Source: Podochytrium sp. JEL0797
Lineage: Eukaryota > Chytridiomycota > Chytridiomycetes > Chytridiales > Chytriomycetaceae
Assembly (NCBI GenBank): GCA_027596195.1
Contig: JADGJG010000383.1
Location: 1-21,834 of the forward strand
Direction: 5' to 3'
DNA: 21,834 nt
In this document: one piece after another, positions 9,170 to 18,075 of the stretch
Numbering within the stretch: position 1 is the first letter of the stretch
Layout of the letters: each line of letters opens with the position of its first letter
Notes under the pieces: generated by a model
Databases searched by the model: none
What the model was told of the DNA's origin: nothing
Seen by the model: the letters and a program-made list of their open reading frames with translations, nothing else
Translations under genes and position numbers: made by a program

Positions 9170-10064
9170 GCCGACTCGGATTTCATCACCACTCTTCTCC
9201 GCAAGAACCAATCGCGTCGTGATGGACTGTGGACCGATTTCCCCGCCACCATCTGGCCTCACCACATGGTCTCAAAACAAAACGGATCCTTCAATAAACA
9301 CGACTCGTTTGTTCTCGAAGCCAAGACGGGCGATGCAGTTCAAGCTTGCGGATTCGTCCAAATCAACGGGTATTCTGGATTCGTCAACATGTTTGAGCTC
9401 GATGACGATATTGAAACGGTTTCTTGGACGGCTGCCACAATCGAACTGCTGAGCTGGTTGCAGGAATACCACTTTCTGTACCGCGTTGCCAAAGACGCCG
9501 CCGTGAAAGCTCTGCATCCAGAACCAATCCCGGAAATTTCGGAATCCGATGTGGTTGCCGTGACAGAGAGTGTCGAAAAAATCAAGTTAGTCCCAAATGT
9601 CACTTGTAAGATCGGAGAAATGTAACACGAAATCTCCCCTCCAACTCCCGCGACTCTCCCAAACGACTGGACATTCAAATTCTCTCTGGGCTCCTCACAC
9701 CCCTGCTACCTCTCTATCCCCTCCAATGCCCTGCTCACTGTTTTCAACAAACCGTATTATAGGTTCGCACGTGTGCCAAACCTCACCCGCTTCCTCCAAA
9801 CAATCACACCGATTCTCAACCACCGCCTCAAATCCTCCATCACATTCGCCAACTTCTCATGCACCATCGCAATCACGCTCGGCATCCACAGCGCGCCGGA
9901 GCTACTTAACTCTCCATCGAGGCCGCATCGCGTCAATCCGTGAAGGCGAAAACGGACTCACGAGAATCGTTCTCACGGATGCTGGAGCATTTTCCGTTTG
10001 CTGCAACGGAACGTCTTGGATTCGAATGGTGCTGGGACATCGGACCGCGTCAAAAAAGGTTTGA
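9170..10064 (+). pseudogene. Truncated, frame-broken inverted copy of the GNAT acetyltransferase gene
   Basis: The translation matches the gene at 2123-3847 over its C-terminal two thirds: LLRKNQSRRDGLWTD, KTGDAVQACGFVQINGY, TAATIELLSWLQEYH, WTFKFSLGSSHPC, VPNLTRFLQTI and finally CCNGTSWIRMVLGHRTAS. It lacks the first GNAT domain: upstream, the DNA is the start of the divergent MARCKS-like gene. There is an in-frame TAA at 9623-9625 with homology continuing in the same frame on both sides and no AG close downstream to splice it out. A +1 frameshift lies near 9895-9905, between IHSA and the RGRIASIREGENG segment. The last 30 or so residues of the parent (GDLVGNQ...LFPRM) are missing. Several segments are highly conserved, so the duplication is not ancient or was once under selection. 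Orientation is opposite to the parent, about 5.3 kb away. Confidence 0.82.
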
Positions 10065-10236
10065 AGATTTTGTCGAGGCTCAAAAATGGTAGATAAGCTC
10101 AGTTTTGGCTATCAATTATTGTGGGTTTATTGTTCGAACGATTTGGCGGCCAAAACCCGAAGAAATGGCGTATTTCGACGAGAGGGGCCAGTGGAGATTA
10201 TTCAGACGAAAACCTGAGAATACTTAAATCTGTTTG

Positions 10237-11317
10237 TTATTTCTTTTCTATCTCCAAAACCCGCTTCCAACTCTCCTTCGCAAAATCAGCGCTTGTGGTC
10301 CCAAAAATCTCGAGCGTCTTCCGCCCAGTGCTTTTCGAAGTCCATCCATACTCCATATTTGTCGTGGCTGGAAACGCATACTTGACTGCTGGCGGATCGG
10401 GCAACATTCCATGAATCCGCACACGTCGGCCATTTGGATAAACTGCTTCATTGCTGTGTGCCGAATGTGCGGGAACAGCATGGCTGTTGGTAACAGCAAA
10501 CGAAGGATTCGACGATGCTGCAATTGCTGGTTTTGGTTTCGTGGCATGTGGGTTGTAAGATGCGAGTGTTGCAGTATTTTTGTTGGTTCTTGCAGGCGTC
10601 GGCGTGGGTCGAATATGTTGCTGAGACGACGAACGACTCGATTCGCCAGACCCATTCGAACTCTTTCCATAATTCGACGCGTTACTGTGCGTCCGAGGTG
10701 GAGTTGGAGGTGGAACATTCCGCAAACCATGATGAATATATTCGAGATCATAGCTCGTCCCCGCCTCTGGCCGTGGATGATTCGGATGCCTCGCATTGTT
10801 ATAAGACAAGTAATCATTCCTCGGACCCGTGACTTTAAACGTCCGAGCATCATGATCTTCCGCAGACCCGGGACGCGACGCAAGCGGATTTCGCTTCGGG
10901 GTGTTGATAATACTGTACGCGCTCCATTTCGTTGGCTGTCAACAATTTCATTTCAGAACTACTAGATATATCATAAGCGAGGGGGCTTACGGGTGCCTTG
11001 GTGGGGAATTTGTCTGGGCCCGCTTCTCCGAGGTACAGCTTGGGATCATTCAACGCGCCCCATTTGTCGCTCCACTCGTGTCGTGCTTTCATTTCTTTGG
11101 CCATACGATCGAGCCTATTTGATGTGCAAGTACAAGTGGGGTAAACGCGTTTTCCATTGTCCTCAACCTCGACAAGAGGGTCGATTGCTCCCACTTTTAA
11201 AACTCACCAGGCGTAGTTCGCGGCCACGTTCACAGCGTCCTGTAACCTTGCGGCATCTTTCTTCTTTTCCATCTCGTCGCGTCTGGTCGCTGCGGAGGAA
11301 GTCATCCTGAGCGACAT
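10237..11317 (-). CDS. CIMIP1/C20orf85 (LLC1)-like ciliary microtubule inner protein, extended form
   Basis: Three exons, 11317-11208, 11114-10991 and 10935-10237, join in frame to 310 residues; introns are 93 and 55 nt. An N-terminal helical part (MAKEMKARHEWSDKWGALND) resembles the RxxWPxxWGFLxxP region of human C20orf85. The last 48 residues (FPATTNMEYGW, LEIFG, FAKESWKRVLE) resemble its C-terminal FPxTTxxxIGW...GxFARELxWP block. Between them is a long low-complexity Ser/Pro/His/Asn linker absent from the 137-residue animal protein. Family knowledge: CIMIP1 lies in the lumen of axonemal doublets, which fits a flagellated zoospore. The match is by eye and from memory, so the family call is moderate. 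MSLRM at 11317 is taken as start; the in-frame ATG at 11305 is an alternative. The gene is head-to-head with a small membrane protein gene 26 bp away. Confidence 0.6.
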
Positions 11318-11343
11318 GTCTCTTTTTGATTTTCGCAAAAAAT
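11318..11343. promoter_or_regulatory. 26-bp spacer between two divergent start codons
   Basis: Only 26 bases (AT-rich, with a CTTTTTGATTTTCGC core) separate the ATG of the minus-strand CIMIP1-like gene from the ATG of the plus-strand membrane protein gene. Both genes need a promoter and a leader, so the transcripts either overlap or start within each other's coding region. If the minus-strand gene starts at 11305 the gap is 38 bases. Confidence 0.55.
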
Positions 11344-11762
11344 ATGTTTTTGAAGTTTGTTGCCAAGGATCGAGTGCGGAGGTTCGTTGTGTTCTCCTTC
11401 TTGTGGAAACCTTCTCTGCGACATATTTGATCGAATGTGTGCGATCCCGGCAGTCAAACTGATCCCCCAACCAAACCCAGTTGGACAACCATCACCTGGG
11501 CCCTTCCGCTCGTCATCTTCTCCTCCTACGGTCTATATCATCGCCGTAAGCTTCTCCAATCTTGAATCCATACTCCGTTTCCAAAGCGATGACGGAAAAC
11601 CTGACCAAATCCGAAACAGTGGTTCTCGGTGAAGAGCGAAAACCGACCCCAGACCTCTTTGCCCCGTTCACCCCCGTCGAAGGGGCCGCAGAATTGTCGC
11701 AACAACTGAAAGAGGCGGAAGACAAGAAACTGGCGCGGTTGGATCTGGCCAAGCGAAATTGA
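11344..11762 (+). CDS. Small single-pass membrane protein, probably mitochondrial
   Basis: Three exons, 11344-11381, 11481-11545 and 11587-11762, join in frame to 92 residues. Introns are 99 nt (GTTCGT...CCCAG) and 41 nt (GTAAGC...AAAG). The protein starts MFLKFVAKDRVRS, short and basic, followed by one hydrophobic helix (WALPLVIFSSYGLYHR, about residues 16-31) and a soluble charged tail (EERKPTPDLFAPFTPVEG, then a Lys/Glu-rich helix ending DLAKRN). Basic N-terminus, single helix and small size recall inner-membrane assembly factors of the respiratory chain, but I cannot name the family. An AATAAA 12 nt after the stop supports the gene end. The first intron has a weak donor and sets the start; the other joins are clear. 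Confidence 0.6.
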
Positions 11763-11773
11763 CACGAACGACG

Positions 11774-11779
11774 AATAAA
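11774..11779 (+). terminator. Poly(A) signal AATAAA of the small membrane protein gene
   Basis: AATAAA begins 12 nt after the stop codon at 11760-11762. It separates this gene from the Pro-rich reading frame that starts at 11890. Confidence 0.5.
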
Positions 11780-11889
11780 ACTCGCTCTTCGATTTTGCCA
11801 TCCAATTCGTTTCGACATTCGATTCTTGCGAAGTTTAATTGCAGTAGTTGAGAGTCTAGTTTGCATTTCTCGCTCTTCTCCTTGCACAG

Positions 11890-12844
11890 GCGGTTTACTC
11901 CAACGGTTACCATCCTGGCAACGGAGGGCAAGGCGGCAACGGTGGGAAACCTGTGCCCCCTCCTCCAGTACCGCAGCCAGTACCGCACTTAGAAGCTATG
12001 GCCCCTCCTCCTTGGGCGGGAACTCCTCCCGGTTGGACCGGCCCGGCAGCTCCAGGTCCAGCGCAACCCAACGCGCCAGTTCAAAGTGGAACCTCCACTC
12101 AAGCCGACCCATCCAGTCAAGGCCTTGCGAGCTATCAAAGCATGCCATCATGAGTCCAACAATGTCTCGGGAGCCAGTTTGTGATGCAATTCGGAACTGC
12201 AAACTTGCAAGCTGGAGTCTTGACTTTGGACGATTTTTTGATTGCTTGCCAGCAGCTGGATCAGATGAATGCTGCATTCGCTAACTGTGTCAGTTCGAGT
12301 TGTCCTGGTGCGAATGCCAATTTTGCAAGACAGTGTGGGAAGATGTCACAAGCAGTACAGCGGGTATTCCGGCTCATGGTAATAACCTTCCCATCTCATT
12401 TTTATTCGGAGTTTGAATTCTAAACTTTGAAAAGGACTGGTCAAGAAAACACGTTCAGCAACTTTTTCGGGAGCCCTAACCTCGCTTTATCTGCTTTCAC
12501 AAAAGTGAGCTTGCCAGCCATCAACAGATACCAAATGGTGTCAAACAGTGAGTGATTTTTTCTTTCTCCGATATTAACCAATACAAACCACAACAGATCC
12601 CATCAACGGCGGCGCCACCATTAAACTCCCCAGCGACGTTGAAATCCTCAACGGAATTCAAGGTGACCCCACTTTCATGCCCAAATTCTACGCGAACCGC
12701 GCGCAATCGCGTGACAACTTTTTCTCAACCTTTGCGAACGCGTATGCTCGCCTTTTGGAAGTCACGTTGGATGGAACGAAGTTAGGGCCTTTTGTATCGA
12801 CCGAACCGTCTGATCCGTTTGGATTTATGTCCAACGCTTTTTGA
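11890..12844 (+). pseudogene. Broken reading frames ending in a heme-peroxidase-like C-terminal segment
   Basis: A strong 3' splice site (pyrimidine tract then GCACAG) ends at 11889. The open frame after it encodes a Gly/Pro-rich stretch (KPVPPPPVPQPVPH, PPPWAGTPPGWTGPAAPG) and stops at TGA 12151-12153. The same frame resumes with CLGSQFVMQFGTANLQAGV and a four-Cys segment, up to a possible donor at 12379. After it, an exon ending at 12547, an intron 12548-12596 (GTGAGT...CAACAG) and a last exon to TGA 12842-12844 encode KLPSDVEILNG, DPTFMPKFYANRAQSRDNFF and FANAYARLLE. This resembles the end of class I/II heme peroxidases (LPSD, DPxF, YAxxxxxFFxxFAxAxxKL). No ATG lies between 11762 and 11998, the blocks are in incompatible phases, and no distal or proximal heme histidine region is seen. 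Best read as a decayed gene; unrecognised exons or sequence errors remain possible. Confidence 0.5.
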
Positions 12845-12945
12845 ACATTTCCGGTACACAGATTTCAAACACCCGGATATTCTAGATTTTCGCCAAATTT
12901 GCACGATAACATCCCACTTCATCTTTCCGACTTTTAATCACTTCT

Positions 12946-15900
12946 CTATTTCTTCATCAACGATCTCAAAAACTGCAACTCGGCCTGCAAACTTGCAATC
13001 ACTCGCTCCAATTTACCCACATGATCCTCCAACACGGCAACCCGCGACTTCCTCGTTTGCTCCGACAACCGCGCGATATGCGTCTTCATCATGTGAACCA
13101 CATCATTCAACTCCGAGATGTGGTGCTTCGCGTCCTTCAAATCCTCCTGCAACTCCGCGACGGCCATCGACGCTTCGGCGCGTTGGGAAATCACGGCATT
13201 CAATTCGGATTGGAGGCGCTGCAATTGGTTTTCGGCGGCGGTGGAGTCTTTGACGTGTTGGGCGTGCGTAGACTTGTGCAGGTTCCACAAGTCTTGATGG
13301 CGCTTGGCAAGGTTTTGGTGATCGAGGTTCAAGGAATCGCGCTTGCTCGTTGTTTCGCCGACGGTTGATTCCAACGTGGCAATGCGGGCCAACAAGTCAG
13401 AACGCTCGTTGTCAAAGGCGACGCGCTCGTCGAATCTATCGGTGTGCTCCTTCTGAAGTTCCAACTGCAACCCAGACACTTGAGCGTCGAGTGAATCGCG
13501 TTCTCTCAACACCTTCTCATAACTCTGTCCCATCTCCAACGACTTGCCCAACGCGTCATTCAGCCCCCCTCGAACCTCTCCAATATCCCTCGCATGAGTC
13601 TCCACAGCCACCAAATGATCTCCCTTCACCCTCTCCAATTCACCCTTCAACGCCCCATTCTCCACCAACAGAGCCTGAATCTCCTCAGCAGCCTCTCCAG
13701 CCACCACCGCCACCCTCTCCTCCAACCCCCGAATCGCCTCCGCATCCGCCACCTTCTCCGCCATCAACACCGCCTGCCGATCCATCAACCCCATAATCCC
13801 ATCCGCCACATCCTCAGCCGTACGTGAAATATCACTTTTCGTTTCCTCGAGAGAGTTCTCGAGCGCCTGGATCCGCGCGGCAGCCAGGTCTTGGGCAACC
13901 TCGGATTCGTCAATCGTGGCAATGTTGGAAGCAAGCTCTTGCATCAGGATTTCGATTTCTTCTTCTTGCGCAGACGCGGAGAGGTCTGAGGACGTGAGGG
14001 GGTCGCGTTGCTTTGCGTAGAAGTGCATCACTTCGGCAGCAACCTTTTCTCCACGGGTGGTCGATGCGGGTTCAACTTGTGCCTCCGCTTCCTCCTCCTC
14101 CACTTCCTCCTCTTCGACCAAAACCTCGATATGAGCGCCTAACGTTTCCATGCGCACATGCAACGAGTCCATATCGGTGCTCGATTCGCCTCCTCGCGCA
14201 ACCACTTCCGCTTCTTTTTCGAGCGTCGAAGAGGATCCAAAAGTCAACACATCGAGATTGAAATCGACGGCCAACCGTTCGCAAAGCAAATGCGCGTCGT
14301 GTTGGTTCGAACCGTCACCTGCACCGGGGAAAGCATCGTTTAATAAAGAATCAAAAGAAATCAAACTCACTAATTGCGAAAACAACATTGAACGAATCCG
14401 CGGACCCTCCGGCAGCCGATTTCACGATCCCTTCCGCCACCAAACTCTCAGCCACGGCCGCATACACTTGCTCAAACGGTTCAAACTTGGTAATCTCGAG
14501 AACACTCATGGCTTCAGTGAAGCTTGGCAGAGAACCCTCTTGGAAGCTGTCAGCAGGGTACGAGAACAGAGCGAGAGCCGTTTTCTCCGATTCCGCGACT
14601 TCCGAAAACAAAGGACTGAAACCAAATGAAGCCTCTGCAACAAAATGATATAAGTTTTCGTTGATGCCGCGAGATCAAAAAAAGGTTGAACAAACCGACA
14701 ATGAGACCCGATTTTGGAGTCTCCGAGTTCGCATTCTCCCGAATCTGTGCCTGAACAGCTTCCATCAAGTGCTCCGCCAACTCGCCATCCAAATCACTCA
14801 TCGTCTCGCTCAACGATTCTCTGGGTGGCAAGTCTTGCGTGACCAAAACGTGTTCGATTTCACCGGAATCAGACGAAACGGGGTCGACAACGGGATGCTC
14901 CTCAAACTCGTGAACTCCTCCGAAACTCAGAAGGTTGAGGTTGTAATCGTTGGTCAGGCGCAAACAGATTTCGTGGCATTCTTCGGGGCAAAATCCGTCG
15001 CCTGCGGATTGGTTCGGTCAGGCAAACGCGCCAACATTCCACAGAAACAAAAGAGCTTACTGATGGCAAAGATCACACTCTTCTTTGGTTGAAACAAGCC
15101 TTCTCTTTCAACCGCGCACTTCGCCTTGTGATACACTTCCTCAACAGAACGACTCCCATCCACGGTGAGAAGACGATCACCAAACATCCCCAACACGGGC
15201 ATACTCTCCCTTTGGAAGGTATCGAACCGTTTATGAATGGTCTCCAAGTTGTCGTCAGCACGTCCAGAAGTCTTTCCGCGTTCGAGGAGTCGTGATTCGA
15301 GAACGTCCAAGGGGCAGGAAAAGTTGAGGATCGAGGCGGCTGGGCGAATGGCACGTTCGAATTCGACGGCTTGGTCAACTGCGCGAGGGAATCCGTCTGT
15401 TAAGGCAACGCGAGAACTGATGAGCAACAAGAAAAAATAATTTGAAATTTGAGTGCTCGTGCACGCACCGATCAAAAAGCCCCTGCTCTCGGAATCACTT
15501 GCAATGGTGACTTGGAGCAGTTCAATTACAACACTCTAAAACATAAAAGTTAGATTACGTGGGAAAAGAGTTAATTCAGAAGCGAACCATTGGAACAATT
15601 TGACCGTCGCGCATCAGCTGATTGCACAAACGCCCGATCTCCGTTCCAGCCGCAACCTCCGCTCTCAACAAGTCCCCGGTCGACAAATGCGTCAATTCAA
15701 ACTCCTTCGCCAATCGAGCGCACACGGTTCCTTTGCCGGACCCAGGACCGCCTGGACGGGTAATTTAATCAAACTGCACGTGAGAAACACAAAACAACAG
15801 AAACTCACCGATAACAAACACGATATCCTTCTCAGCTTTAAAGAATCCTTCTCGTTCAATTGAAGCCTTGGTTGTTTCGTAAACCTCGTCAAACGGCTCA

Positions 15901-16340
15901 AACGAGTGAATCTCGACGACCTTCATGTCTTCCTGCCTTTGCGGAAGAGACTCGTTGTCCTTGAAAGATTCCGAAGAGTACGAAAAGAGGGCCAGGGCTG
16001 GCGGCGTCGCAGACGAGAAGAGCGCAGAGAATCCCAGCGATGCCTCTGGAAAAACCAATCAAATCAACTGCCAATTCACTTCGTTATCTGTTCAACACAA
16101 CTCACCCACCAACAGCCCTCTCCCATCGCTACTATCAACCAAGTGTGATTGCACTGCTTCAAGCAGGTGGTCCGCAATCTCGGTGTCGAGCTGATCACGC
16201 AGCCTGTTGAACGGGATCTCCTCGGGCGATTCGCCGTGCAAGCCTTCTGTCTGATCAATGGCTTCGAAGCTGAGATCATCGGTGGCTTCCGTTTTGAGGT
16301 CGTTGGCTAGGGGCGAAAGTGGTCGCGCAAAGCCGCTCAT
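12946..16340 (-). CDS. Adenylate/UMP-CMP kinase-like protein with two decayed kinase modules and a long coiled coil
   Basis: Eight exons (16340-16106, 16045-15809, 15751-15588, 15535-15469, 15396-15061, 15001-14696, 14634-14371, 14318-12946) join in frame to 993 residues. Residues about 153-345 are a complete short-LID NMP kinase: GGPGSGKGT (158-166), STGDLLRAE, IDGFPR (about 234-239) and RGKTSGRADDN with KRFDTF. Family knowledge: it moves phosphate from ATP to AMP or UMP/CMP. Two partial repeats follow: VIFAISDGFCPEECHEICL (near 343) and VVFAISDGSNQHDAHLLCE (near 533), both without the P-loop lysine. A linker before the kinase (HLLEAVQ, GFSALFSS, ALALFSY, EIHSFEPFDEVY) recurs between repeats 2 and 3 (HLMEAVQ, GFSPLFSE, ALALFSY, EITKFEPFEQVY). 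Introns split these units at equal places, all phase 1. Residues about 650-993 form a coiled coil with many heptads. Possibly a cilium or cytoskeleton protein, as with other multi-module adenylate kinases; that is inference. Confidence 0.85.
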
Positions 16341-16574
16341 GTCGAAATGTGGGGAGGAGGGGACTTTTTTGTTGTTTACTGCACGAGCGCCATTCGAGAA
16401 TTGCCCGCGTTTTCAATAAGCATCAAGCATTGATCCATTCTGATCCGATTATTGAAACACGAATCGTCACGGCAAGCTAAAACGGCGAGTCCGCCTTCTG
16501 CGCATGAGGCTTAAACTCTTTTCCCCAACGAGAACTATATTTGCGAATATATCAAACCGTGACTGGCACTCTTT
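16341..16574. other. Intergenic promoter region of the kinase/coiled-coil gene
   Basis: A 234-base stretch upstream of the minus-strand kinase gene and before the helicase remnant. It should contain the kinase promoter. No TATA box at a convincing distance, no RNA gene and no repeat were seen. Confidence 0.4.
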
Positions 16575-17340
16575 GTTCCAGTGCATTCGCTCCCTCATGA
16601 CACACTGGTTGCAGCGACTTCAATCACGATTGATGACATTGTGTTTGTGATCGACTCGGGGATGATGAAGCAGACTCAGTTATTTAGGGGATGCCGTCGT
16701 CGAAGGAGTGGCGAGTGTTTGGTCTTCCCGTTATTTCTGAATTTTTGCGATTCTGAACGCGTTTTTTTTCAGTTGGACATCTCAAGCCAACTCGACCCAG
16801 CGCCGCGGTCGTGCTGGGCGTGCTCAAGAAGGAACCACCAGCCACAAGTTCTCTCCCTCATTGAGCAACAACCCCCAGAAATCCACCTCACCCCGTTGCA
16901 TCAAATCTGCCTTCGCATCAAGATTCGCCCATTCATCCAAGGACCCATTGCCCAAGTCTTGAGCAAAGTCGTTGAGCCGCCGAGTTCCGAAACGGTCGAA
17001 GCTGCCATCAGTTCGTTCCGCATTCTCCGAGCGTTGACCAAGGAAGAGGATTTGACTCCACTGGGATTCCATCTTGGCCTGTTGTCTATGGACGTGCGTA
17101 TTGGGAAGCTTATTCTGTTTTGGAGTATTTTTGGATATCTTGACAGTGTGTTGACGATTGCTGCTGTGATGAGGTTTGTGTTGAAGTTTTTGTGCGGTCA
17201 AGAACCCGTTTGTGGATCCCTTCGAAAAGCGTGGTTTGACGGATCAGAAGAAGCAATAATTCGCCGACCATCTGACCCTCCTCATGGCCTACTTACAACG
17301 CGAGGATTGCCGCGAGGAGAGATGGGTTCCTATCTTTCGG
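16575..17340 (+). pseudogene. DEAH-box RNA helicase (DHX29/DHX57-like) C-terminal remnant
   Basis: Recognisable helicase pieces appear in order but in shifting frames: VPVHSLP, then motif V as ATSITIDDIVFVIDSG, then GMPSSK, motif VI as SQANSTQRRGRAGRAQEG, then the HA2/ratchet region (LTPLHQICLRIKI, LSKVVEPPSSETVEAAI, LTPLGFHLG, DVRIGKLILF, LDSVLTIAAVM) and NPFVDPFEKRG. Lesions: residues between HSLP and motif V are deleted, including the usual TNIAE before TSITIDD; frame changes occur near 16690 and again near 16850, after motif VI; there is an in-frame TAA at 17257-17259 between DQKKQ and FADHLTLLMAYL. The RecA1 domain with motifs I and II is absent. A 269-residue open frame spans part of this, but it reads through the shifted segments and is not a functional helicase. 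A pyrimidine-tract 3' splice site (TTTTTTTTCAG) at about 16782 survives. Confidence 0.85.
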
Positions 17341-17570
17341 TAAAAGGAGTGCGCTTATGTGCTCACAAGTTGGAGGGGACCTGTGAATAAGCGGTGTCTG
17401 TGGATCGGCCTGACTTTTTCCTTCCTTCAATGTAGTTGACCCCAAATCAATTTTAAGGCACCAAAGGGTTCACGCCGTGAATCCATCCCACCTCTTGAAA
17501 ATATTTGTGAAAACGCCGCGAAGCCTCCTCAGAGCTTAAAATCGTGGAAATAAAATTTAAAAAATGAAAG

Positions 17571-17644
17571 CGCTCGATACAGGGATCGAACCTGTGACCT
17601 TGAGGTTAACAGCCCCACGCTACTACCAGCTGAGCCAATCGAGC
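17571..17644 (-). tRNA. tRNA-Asn (anticodon GUU)
   Basis: The minus strand folds into a cloverleaf: acceptor GCTCGAT pairs with ATCGAGC, the anticodon stem TGGGG pairs with CCTCA around loop CTGTTAA (anticodon GTT), and the T stem ACAGG pairs with CCTGT around TTCGATC. The discriminator is G, as expected for Asn. The internal promoter is intact: A box TGGCTCAGCTGG and B box GGTTCGATCCC. There is no intron. One oddity: the D stem GCTC faces TAGC rather than GAGC, so one pair is a C-T mismatch. No CCA is encoded, as normal in eukaryotes. Confidence 0.95.
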
Positions 17645-18075
17645 TGGAAATTATACCAAAAATGTTACACATCACCGTTCTGATACATTAAGATACAACA
17701 AATTGTAGTCTTAGCGAAGAAAAATGAGAGAGAGTTATGGGCATTGTGAAGCAAGTACGAAGTTGAATTTTATTTCACGAAGAGAATGTGGTAATTCTTA
17801 AACTAGAAGCTACTCGAGCTTTCTGTGATTTTTCCTGGGTATTGATGATGAGAGCTCCTTCTCTGGCCTTACTCCAGTTGTCATGTCCCAGATCACAGCT
17901 TGATGTGAGTGGTTATGGGCCCTGCATCCACCAATGGTGACACTGCTCCCAGCAGTTTGCGGGTCGAGCAGTTTGCCCAGTTTCAGAAAATTTATAGGAG
18001 ATGCTTCAGATAAACAAAGAGGCAGCCAATCCACCAACAAACGTAATCCAGATAATCTCTCCTTTTTAGACTTAT
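17645..18075. other. Gap between tRNA-Asn and the MYND region
   Basis: About 430 bases with no gene I can support. Both strands are partly open in the right half, but the peptides are not recognisable. The left part, just outside the tRNA 5' end, is AT-rich. Confidence 0.4.

Noticed and set aside
9606..9768. Intron (GTAAGA...TTATAG) that would remove the stop at 9623 in the acetyltransferase copy
   Set aside because: It would also delete about 45 residues that are conserved with the parent gene (WTFKFSLGSSHPC), and the parent has no intron there.
16581..17390. 269-residue open frame as an intact gene
   Set aside because: It reads correct helicase motifs only in parts. Between them it passes through out-of-frame sequence, and motif VI is in another frame, so it is a pseudogene by-product.
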